Below the pieces are notes generated by a model. The model saw only the letters and a list, made by a program, of their open reading frames with translations. It had not been told where the DNA came from and ran no database searches. Position numbers and translations under genes: made by a program. Source: Zeugodacus cucurbitae (taxonomy: Eukaryota; Arthropoda; Insecta; Diptera; Tephritidae). Taken from it: a stretch of DNA of 64,000 nucleotides. Shown one piece after another: positions 50,101 through 62,100 of the stretch. Numbering within the stretch: the stretch's first letter is position 1; each line of letters begins with the position of its first letter. The stretch covers positions 29,903,501 through 29,967,500 of the forward strand of contig NC_071667.1 in NCBI RefSeq assembly GCF_028554725.1. The letters run 5' to 3'.

Positions 50101-53100
50101 TAAATGAAGAAAGATTTATGTAATTTCTTTAATCGCCAGTATTTCTAAATTATTATTGTAATAATTAAAATTATTTCATGAAAAATACGCGTTTCAATTA
50201 GCATTGATTTACCAAACTGTTGCATTTTCATTTGCTGTATAAAACGAAAGTCTCGTTGAAATCATTCAATTAAGCGCTGATGTGCCATTTACGGTAAGCG
50301 CCTACAATGAGTGAAAGGTGGCAGCAACAGTTATGCTTACATTTCATTCAATTTTCTGCTTTTCAACCTCCACAAAAGTTTCGCACGAACTTGTATTTCC
50401 AATTGAATTACTCCACCGTGTTGGAGATTGTATGCAAACGAGCTGGAATTATTGCCAAAGGGCTCACGGAACTTTTGAATTCATGACCATGGAAATTTGC
50501 ATTGCAAGTGTTGCTGGTCTGTCACAGTTGCACTGCTGAGTGCAACATTATCGTGTAAAAACACAGACGAGGCCACTCATTAAAGGCAAGAGGAAGCACT
50601 CAATGCGGTAATGAGCAACGAATAATTTACACAAATTTCACCATTCTCTACATAAACTAGCCTTATACTATGTCGTCATCAGAATGTGGGGGTTTTTGGG
50701 TATATACAGTTGATATAGATACATATTAATTAAGTATAGTGGCGAGAAAAATTTTAGCTGAAATAGAAATTACCAAAAAAGGGTTATAAATATTGGAAAA
50801 AATCAAGCAAAAACAGTATCAGAAAAGCTTTAATTATAATTAAGCTTAAATCTTTATATTTAAGCTTGAAGTCATCAGGAAACAACAAAAGCTCGATTTC
50901 GATTAATTTAGATTTGAATGAATAATAATTTTGGGTCTTCATTATAAAATACAGCGTAGTGTTCAATGGAACTAAACTAAGGGAGAATACTGATTTCATG
51001 GATATTGTTCCTAAAAAGTCGCTGTAAGACTTAGTAATTGTCAGGTTCCACATATGTATTTGACACTTGTAGATCATGGAACTAAAAAGTTGTATATAAA
51101 AACTATGTACCGATATGTATTTAAATTTTCATACACACATAATGAGAATGGATTTTTTTATGTAAGTTTCTTGTCATATGTCACATGTATGCAATGGAAT
51201 AGTTTGACATTACAAAACAGGTCCAAACTAGTTACAATATTTCACCTTAATCTATTTATGTACGCAGGCCTCTCAATTTTACACATTACTGTTTGCAAAA
51301 CTGTTGCAGTTGAACAGCACATTTTGTAGAGAATAAAAGGTGTGCTGCTCGCCAACTTTCTTTGCCCACATGAAATGTTCTTCTGACATCCGAATGCCAT
51401 GGTTTATCGATTAAATATACATACATGCATTTCTATATAATTGATATATATGTACATGTATATATACTATGCGGTCTAAACATGGACACTTGTTGCCTTT
51501 ATTACAAATTTAAGGCGCCCATGTACATATGAATTCTTCCGGCTTAAGCATGGGCAATCCTTTAATTTATTAATTTACCCAAATGGATTTAAAATTTGAC
51601 TGTAACATTAAATGCAAACGCGTTGGACTATTTTTTTGAAAAGATATTCTAAATTTGACATAACCTCTTAATGACAAACCTGATGGAACTTCGGTCGAAG
51701 ATTCTAGATATTATATTACATAAATAAATTTTAAGGTTGAGATTCGATATTTGTTATTTTCTGATACTACTGCCTTTGGTTATTCGTTGGCGGGGCATTA
51801 CTAGATCTTTATCTCGCCTACTACTACAGCTGCAGTGTAATTCATCATCTCAGTATATGGAATTACAAATAGATTCCAAAATTTAAATAATTTTTACATC
51901 TTCTTCATTTTTTTTTTTAGTAAATATCCCCCAACAAACTCACAATTTTTCTTCAGTCAAGTTGACCCACATAATCAAACGCCTGTCATATACGCTCAAG
52001 TGAACAATGGAAACTCATGAGTAAACATTACACAAATTCATATGTAAATATAGACAAATATTCATTTCAATAAATATTCACCAATATTTACGAAATTATT
52101 GGGCCACCAGCAATGGTGTAAAGCAGCATTGCCAACGCACAGACACTCAGACAAAATGTTCAAATATTCTCATATTTTCACGGTTTGTTAAACATTTGCC
52201 TAAACTGAGAAATGATGCGAATTCTGGTTATTGCAAAAAATATATCTATATTTATTGTCTAGCATTTGACCCGAGACGCTTCAGTAGCCAGTGTGCCTAT
52301 TGCTATAGACGGCAATCGAAGCTAACGGATATTTTGTAAGCGAGTGATGTGTAGACAATGAAGCTTGGAATAAGAGAAAAAAATGTTTGATATTTTCTAT
52401 TTTAAAATACTATTGTAGAAAGATAGATAAAGAACATAGCACACAAATATCAAGTCTAAAGGCGAGATAATTAAAATAATGACAACTGAAACATAATTTT
52501 TGGTTGGACACAAACAAACTTCAGTAGTGCTGAAATGTGAAATAAGAATTGTTTCGCTGAGTGATGCTAGACTGTGATATATCGTGATTGTCGGAAATAT
52601 TTTTTGTTTGTCTAATTAGCGCTAATGTTGCTTTGTAAGTTTAACAAACGGAATTCTAAAGCATTTGATACAGTCTTCACAAACAATCAAAGCAAACGGT
52701 CGGCTAATAAGCGCTTGTACTAATCGGAAATGAATTTGACTCGTAATAAACACAGAGCATTGAGAAATACCTATTATATTATATAGCAACATTGGAACTA
52801 TATTCTTTATGATTTTTAAAATAAGGGTTGCATAAAGCTTATTTAATAATACCGACCATTCACTCTCGTTACAGGTTCGATTATGTTCCACGTGAGGCGG
52901 CGTCCGGCGGATTCTCAACCACGTCGACGCAAGAAAAAACCGCTAGGTGCTTCAAATGGCGCCAACAGCATATCCAGCGATCGAGAGGGTGCAGTCTTGG
53001 TAGAAGTAACACATAGCGGCGATGGAGGGCGACGTATCAAATTGGGCAGTGACCCAATCGAGGTGAGTTGCGTTCACCCAGTCTGTGTAACTTTGCTTGA

Positions 53101-56100
53101 AATATTTTCTTATAACGATTTAATTCTCATTTAAACAGGTTGGTTCCGCAAACACGAACTCGTTGCAGCTGTTTGGTCCATCTATACAAGCGCGCCATTG
53201 TCTAATCTCACTGCTGGAGGGCGTTTGCACAGTGACGCCATTGCACACCGATGCATTAACCTTTGTCAATGGCCACCACATAAGCCAGCCTACTATTTTG
53301 CATGTGAGTATCACTTTAAATATATGAATCGTTAGAGCATTTCGACGGATAATTGCGAATGACACGCATGATGTTTTGCTTCAAGGCCTAAATCGAGGTG
53401 GGATTGTCTGCATAGACTTTAGACCTTACATATCCCCATATGAAAAAGTCGGACGGTGTGATATCACACGATCTTGGTGGCCAATCGACCGGCCCAACAT
53501 GTGAAATTATCTGCTCACCGAAGTGTTCTCTCAATAAATCCATTGATAGGTCCGATGTGTGGGAAGAGGTGCATTCTTGTTGAAAACAAATGTCGCCAAG
53601 ATCACGAGCTCCATTTTCAGACATCAAATAGTCAGTTATCATGACGCGATAATGGTCCCATTGACGTTTATTTTCTCACCAGTATCATTTTTGAAGAAAT
53701 ATGGAACGCTGATTCCAATGGCCTACTAACCACACCAAACCGTTGTTTTTTCTGGATGAAGAAGATCTTGAATCTCTTTAAGTTGCTCTTCATCCAAAAT
53801 GCGGCAATTTTGCTTGTTTACATACTCATTGAGCCAGAAATGGGCCTCATCGTTGAACAAAATTTGGTTCAAAAGCTTCGGATTTTCTTGGAAACTTTCA
53901 ACAGCCCATAGAGCGAAGCGATGTCGCTAAGGAAGATCGAGAATCTTTAGTTCTTGCACAAGCTGTATTTTGTACGCTTTCAATTTAAGATCTCGACGTA
54001 AAATGCGCCAAGTCGTTCCATACGTTAGTCCGAGTTGCTGCAAACGTCGCCGAAACGACTCTCCACGGTCTTCGTGTACACTCTCAGGCTGCTATATTTT
54101 CTTCACTGCGTGCTGGACGTAGTCTATTCCTTCGAATATTATCCAATAATGAATGCTGGGTCTCAAAATGGGTAATGGTCTTTCCATGATGAAATGCCAA
54201 ACGAAACAGAATAAAAAATAATAATATGGCAGCTTGACACGACTCAGGCGTGATCTTTCAAAAAATGCTATTGAAACAAGTAAGGAAGGGCTAAGTTCGG
54301 GTGTAACCAAACATTTTATACTCTCGCAATTTATTTATTTAAATTTATTTATATTATATAATACACAATTTGAACCACATATTCGTCATATATATTGTAT
54401 AAAATTCATTGAAAGTTGGAAACCATAATATTAGGTTAAGGGGCCTTGAAAACCTATGGTCCGATTTCGGCGATTTTTAGAATGGGGCTGTCACACTATA
54501 AACATAGTATTTGTGCAAAGTTCTGCACCGATATCGATTTGGCCTATTTTCACAACATATCATTGGGTTGTAAGGAAACTATTACAAACCAAGTTTCATT
54601 GAAATCGGTCGAGTAGTTCCTGAGATATGGTTTTTGACCCATAAGTGGGCGACGCCACGCCCATTTTCCATTTTGTAAAAAAATCTGAGTGCAGCTTCCA
54701 TCTGCCATATCTTATGTGAAATTTAGTGTTTCTGCCGTTTTTCGTTAGTGAGTTAACCCACTTTTAGTAATTTTCAACCTAACCTTTGTATGGGAGGTGG
54801 GCGTGGTTATTATCTGATTTCTTTCATTTGAACTGTATTAAGAAGTGACTAAAAAAATGACTGCAGAAAGTTTGGTTTATATAGCTCTATTGGTTTCCGA
54901 GATATGTACAGAAAACCTATTTGGCGGCGGGGCCACGCCCACCTCCTCAAAAAAATTACGTCCAAATATGCCCCTTCATAGTGCGATTCTTCATACCAAA
55001 TTTTATTTCCATAGCTTTATTTATGGCTTAGTTATGGCACTTTATGTGTTTTCGGTTTTCGCCATTTTGTGGGTGTGGCAGTGGTCCGATTTTGCAACCT
55101 TCCTATGGTGCCAAGAAATAAGTGTGCCAAGGTTCATCAACATATCTTAATTTTTACTCAAGTTACAGCTTGCACAGTCGGACGGACGGACGGACAGACA
55201 GACATTCGGATTTTAACTCCACTCTTCACCCAGATCACTTTGGTATATATAACCCTATATCTAACTCGTTTAGTTTTGTGTGTTACAAACAACCGTTATG
55301 TGAACAAAACTATAATACTCTCTAGCAACTTTGTTGCGAGAATATAAAAATTACCTCTACTTAGATCACCCGTTACAAGAAAAGGCCTTTTGGTAACTCT
55401 CTAAAATATGTTGAAATCGTAGTTTACTTTATATACAGTTAAAAGTTGATAAATTCGCTTGACATCTAGTCCCCTTATAGTATTTCTAAAGATTACCGCC
55501 TCGCTCTTTGACTTTAAGACTATTTGTATTCCCAGAGAGACAAAAATGCGAAAAAATTAAAAAACGAAATTAGTTATAAATATTTTTAAAAATTCCTTAT
55601 TTTATAATTAATTTATAATTTGGTTTTCGTCGTAACCATTTATTGTGACTCAACGAATAAAAGTACGATAATTGTTTATCTGACGAAAGTGAAAATTAAT
55701 TTGTTTTTCTCTTTTCTAAAAAAACTACGATCAACGAGTGATTGTAACAGACAGTCAAATCTTATAAAGTGGTCTCATAAATTGTCTTCTATTGGTTACA
55801 ATCTCTGGCCATCACTGCAGATTAAAACTTAATTAGTTTTCTCAAACGATTCATTTTTTTATATTTTAGGTTAAGTCTTTTAATATAAAGCCAGGATCGA
55901 AAATGTCATACCCCTAATACGGCACACAAGCACATACTTTATATATATTGCCTTTGTCTCGATTTAAGTTAAAAAGGTGACGTGTAAATTGTGCTAATTC
56001 CTTTGTGTTTTTGCTTAATTTGTGATGGAAAGTAAAATTTCTATTCTTCGAACGCTTCAAACCACAAACAACAGCAAACAAATGGAGACTTAGTTGCATG

Positions 56101-59100
56101 TTATAAAACAAAGTATTAGTAATTGTTTACATTTGTGAATGTGTGTGTGTGTGGATATATTTGAATGTGTGTGTGTGTTAGTAACAAACTGTTTTATAAT
56201 TCAAATTAAAAAGCTGATTATGTGGACCAATTTACAGATTCGTTAAAAAGTAAATTTAAAAGGGGCGTTTATTAGTTACGTTAATGTGTACACATTAATG
56301 TGTGTGTGTGTGACAAGCGTCACAAAGTGTGCACGTGTGTGCGACTGCGTGCTTTAACAAGTCAGTGGGCCAGCATCGTCAACAATGGTATTCAAATTAT
56401 GCTTATTCAATTCCGTTTTGTGCTTCGCTTTGCTTTTGTTGACCTGCCGAATTGTTGATGCAACATCATGAGCGGCGCGCGTTCGCGCTGATGTGAGTCT
56501 AAACGCCCCTCATTTAGTCTGAATTGTGAATTGGTGAACAGAGGAAGCTGTGCGCCATGCAGCCCTACACATATTTGAATGTAATTAATTACTATGCTTA
56601 ACAGTCAATCTCTTATTTCTATTATTTGAGATATCTTAAGAAGTATTTTAATATTTTTGTTTTGATTTTCTTCTCCAGAACGGCTCTGTCGTGATGTTTG
56701 GACGTGTGGCCTCTTATAGATTTGTGGACTCGCCGACCGATGGACGCTACAACCTTGCTTTGTCGCAATCACAGCTGGACTCAGCCTGTCTTTACGAAAG
56801 GTTAGTGCAGTCAATGGAATATTTTGACAACTTTCTGTATAAAAACTTTTGCGTGAATTCATTATTGATCTTTAATGTTGTGTGTATAACTCGAACATTT
56901 GATGAACTTTGCAAGCCTACGAATCATCGCTTTGATTAATTCTTCTTTTATATGTTGTTTGTTTTATCTAATTTATTTTGTATGTTTTTTAACTTATTTG
57001 AAATATATTTTTGTATTTTTTTTCATTGTTGTATACCCACTAAACCTCTGCGACCTCGCACATACTTTTTAATATCAACTCCCACTTCCACATTCACCTA
57101 AATTAACACAAATACACACACATATAAACATATAAAACTCGCTGGTAAATACCGTACTAACGTACGCCATACGATGCTAACAACAAATGTACAACAATTG
57201 CAACTGACAGTCGCTCACCAACTTCGCCTGGCTCCTGGAACGATGAGGACGGCGCACTGAACTCCGTAAGTATGCAAGAATGGAATGTCGAATGCGAAAT
57301 ATTAAATGACATTTACTCCAACCAAATCATTTAGGTAAACAAGAACGAAAGTGGTGGCACCAGCAACAATAGCGGCAATGTCAGTGGTGGCGGCGGCATG
57401 AGTGTCACGGAACAAACGTTGGGTATGCGTGAGCAAGAGGAGCACAAACTGCGCTCGAGTGATCATAACAGTCACGCTGGCAGCACGGCCTTCGACGGTC
57501 AAAGTATTGAGGGTAACTTGGAAAACGAAACCAAGTCCATTTCAAGCTTGAAGTCGGGCGGCTCCAATAGCCAGGAAAGGTAATTTCATAATACGTAATT
57601 TTCGCGAAATTAAGATAAAAGCTTTTCAATTGTTCTTTTTCAAATTTCGGAATAGCTTGCAAAATACGGAGTTTATACAAGAAAAGAGCTAACATCGGCA
57701 GTGCTCAAATTTTCATGCGGCATAAAACTAAAAACGCATTACATACAATACTTATTTTTCCAAACAGTAACAGCTAAATTAAATATTTTAACTTACTTAC
57801 ATACATACATACCATTGTGTTGCTCTTCATAATTTCAGTTGAGTTTTGTTTTCGAAATTGTTAAATTTCCGTTATGTTAAAGTGCTAAAACCACATTTGT
57901 TGCCAATCATAATTTTAATATATATTTTTATATATGTGCATAGTATTATACTGGAACAAAGAGTTTAATATTTGTTATTATTAATTCTTTTCGCAGATTG
58001 CCGAAAATTACCAGTGGTTCAGACAACCAAGGTCAGGAGGCTATTCTACCCGCCGTCTTGGAATTTCCTGAAACACATCAGGAACTATTCCTTAGACACA
58101 TTATAAGCGAATTGGATGTGAATGCGCCGCATTTCAAGCTGGCGCCAGTGTACTCTATGTATTTATGTGCCAGGTAACACAGTACTTAATGTACCACTTA
58201 CTTTAATAAGTTTAGAACTTTCTGCATGACTTGACTTTTGAGGGCACTAATATTAAATGGGCTTTTATTGTATCGCTTGTCCTGATTAAATGTCTAGCAA
58301 CTGAAATATATTTGCATATATAATGTGCTTTTAATTCAATGTTCGCCTAAATGTACTTCTTGATTGAATTTCACGAGACCCTAACTCAGATATACCGTGT
58401 TTGAAATCATATCATGTAGCACGCACTATAAAACAGAATTCCCAAAAATTGGAGCGCGTGTTAAATAATAGTAAGTAATTATATGGTCAATGAGAATCGG
58501 AAGCGAGTGACATCTTAAATATAGCGTTAAATGTATAAAGAGAGAATAGTAAAAATTACGATTTCGTTTAAGCATAATTTGATAGAGGCCTCATCAATAT
58601 TGGCGTACAAAAATGTAATATGTATATTATCGGCTGTATTGATTTTCTCATAATTATATAAACCAATTTTTTAATTTGTATTTAACCACTTATAATTCCA
58701 TTAGATATCGTGCATCGACTCACTATCGTCCCGAACTGCAGCCCACTGAACGTGCACACAAATTAACAATATTTCTGCATCACGTGGCCAATTTGATATA
58801 CAACGTTGTGCAGGAGCAATATTCCGACCCACGCATTCTGGCTTTCTGGATGGCCAATAGTTCGGAGTTCCTACATTTCCTGAAATCGGATCGTCATATT
58901 AGCGCGTTTAGCGTGCAAGCTCAAGAAGTGTTGGCCGAAAGTGTGCAAACGGCGTTCCGAAATTTGGTGAATTGTTTCCGCTTAGAATTGTCGCAGACTT
59001 TGAATCAGTTTCTCTCGGAAACCATCGATCACGACTCGGCTGCGGGGCTTGTACTAACCGTACTTGGATCCGCCATGGCCTTGCTGCGCCGTTGTCGTGT

Positions 59101-62100
59101 TAATGCGGCACTTACGATTCAACTATTTAGCCAGCTTTTCCATTACATCAATGTGATTTGCTTTAATACGGTGAGCAATGAAAGTTTGTTGACCCCATTT
59201 TTTTATTTAATCTAAATTAAAGCCTTGGTTTTAATTGTTGGATCTGGTAGAGCATTTAATAACGGTATTTTACGTTTATAGATTGTGGCCAATTCCCATA
59301 TGTGTACTGCGGAATGGGGAAAAGTGATGTCAGAGCGACTCCAACTTTTGGAGTTGTGGGCTGAACGTCAAGGCCTTGAACTAGCAGCCGACTGTCATTT
59401 GGCAAAGATAAACCAGTGTGCACAATTTCTCCAAGCGCCCAAATCGTCCGTCGAGGAGATACAGCAATTGGCTTGTTCTTGCTTCCGCTTGAATTCGTTG
59501 CAAATGTCCGCTTTGCTACAGCAAGAAAAGATACCACGAAATTTAGTGGACACTGCAATACGAATGGCCGAGTCTGTAGCGGACGAGCTGACACGTTCGG
59601 ATGGTCGGGAGGTGCGTTTGGAAGAATCGCCCGAATTGCATTTAGCTTTGCTCTTACCCGATGATGGCTTTAGTTGTGATGTTGTACGTGGAATTCCGTC
59701 CGGTTTGGTGGACTTCTTGAATCCACTCCAACAACAAGGCATGTGCCGACTGGCTGCACAGCCAACTTCAATTGGTTTGTGGACTGTCTACATGCACCAA
59801 TTCAATGTAAGTTTATAAATCAGGAAAACATATTAATATGACACTACTAAAATATTGGCGACCACTTATAGGCCCGTTCATCAAGCGCGATGTCCAATAA
59901 GTTGCCACAACCCGAGGTGCAGGTAATCAAACTGCACAAGAATGCCAACGGCATGGGGTTGTCGATAGTCGCAGCAAAAGGCGCTGGTCAAGAGCGTTTA
60001 GGCATATATATCAAGAGTGTGGTGCCTGGTGGCGCAGCCGACGCCGACGGTCGACTGCAAGCGGGAGATCAGCTTCTGCGCGTTGACGGCCAGAGTCTGA
60101 TTGGCATAACTCAAGAGAAGTAAGGGTGTTCTTTTTAATTTATAAACTCATATCTAATCATCAAATTTTCCAGAGCGGCTGACTACCTGGTTCGTACCGG
60201 CCCAATAGTCACTTTGGAGGTGGCAAAACAGGGAGCTATTTATCACGGTTTAGCCACTTTACTACAACAGCCAAGTCCGGTCATTGCGCGCGGTAAGTCC
60301 ACCATATGTATACATGGTTATTATTTAGTTATAAGTAAGAGGCTTCTAATATGCGTAGTATTAAAGCAATGAGCTAGTTATTTGCTATGAAATTAGTTGT
60401 AAGAACACGCTAGTAATTGCTCAATTTTGCTACAATGTTACTCTATAACAATGAATGCTAATGGCTTTTTTACTAAACTACTCCCCTACATGCTGCCAAT
60501 TAAAAAAAAAAACAATTTAACAAAATCTAACCTAATAAACCGTAAACTAATCAGAGCCGGTAGCTGCGACATCGACGTCGTTGTATCACGATCAGCGCCG
60601 CCATTCGATGTATACTAACCGCTACTTTGCTTCGGCTTCTGACGACAGCCTAAACCGCAGTCGACGTGAATCTTTAGTTTATGTGCGCTCGTCATCCCCA
60701 CCTGTACGCCGTTTGAGCGCATCTTCGTTACAAGAGGAGCTTTGTGCTAGAGGTCATCAACTGCACATAGATCCTCGCTATCGTGACACGCGTCCCATTG
60801 CACGATCGGTCAGCAGCCTTTATCTCTCTAACGAGAACAATTTGAACAACGTCCAAAACAACAACAACAATTACTTTCACAACAGTCCAGTGCGTCAGCG
60901 CACCAATAGTACACTGAACACTAGCACACCGCCACCATCAATATATATCGAGGAGTATACGGATCCCGATCCAGATCCAGAAAACACTCAGAAACGTGCG
61001 TCTAACGACTCATTCGCAAACTTATCTTATACTGAGGCTCACCAACCGCTCAATGAAGACGGCATAGCTTCAGTCGCCGACTCGGATGACATTCCATTTA
61101 TAGATGACGGCTCACCTACGGAAGATGTGCCAACATATGTACCAGCTCAAAAGGAAGTTCAACAATCTCAGCTACTACAACGCATAGAACGTGTCCCAAA
61201 ACCACCGCCAGGTATCATAAGCAATGTACGGCGCAATGCTCCGGGGTACCGCAAGACCGTGAGTTTCGATTTGGAAGAGACGAAAGCACGCAGACGTGAT
61301 AGCATTTCGCTAGATCGTGGAACAGGTATCAATCGCAAATTCCACACACATGACGCCATAAGTAAATTCGCAAGGCCGGGTATCGATAGTAATCGCGCTT
61401 CCGCAGAGTCATTGGACAAAAGCGACCGAGAGCGTATGCCGTTAATACAGAAAATAAGGCGAGAACTGAATTCTCATCGTTCGACCTCCGGCAGCATAGC
61501 AACCAGCACTAACTCCGGCAGCGGTTCCAACAGCAATCGCTCGTCAAATGAGTCCATTGAAAAAATGTCATTAATAACCAAACAAACACATGATCTGAAT
61601 ATAAATAGTACAACACCAACACCAATAATGACTATAATACGACCTAAACGAGAATTGAATGCGATACGTGCTACCTCTGGTGGCGGACTCAGCGGTAACC
61701 AACAACGCGCCAACATAAGCAAAAGGTCTGCCCCACTGCACAATCCCACCAATTTTGTAAATATCACAAACACTTCTGTTTCAAATTCAAAGCCCGTTTC
61801 CGTTTCCCGCACTTCTGCTACACCATGCCATGTAAGAACAGGGTGTAATCCAACGACAGCAGCCAAAACCAACACAGTTTTTACTATTAAAGTTCCTAGT
61901 GTATGTGAAATTGAAAGTTCCTCTGAAACTGTTCACAACTACTGTCCAGCGCGTTCACTTAGCCATGCAAACATACATTTCCCCAACTGTCCAGACAACA
62001 TTGATATGGGTAGACCACCAACCGCTACCTGCCATACTCATACCACCATTCTTACCCTCTCACAAGGTCGTCAATTGCAACCACAAAAGCAAGAGATGGA

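Noticed and set aside
61474..61875. 133-codon minus-strand frame in canoe exon 16
   Set aside because: Shadow of the canoe frame; no independent motif.
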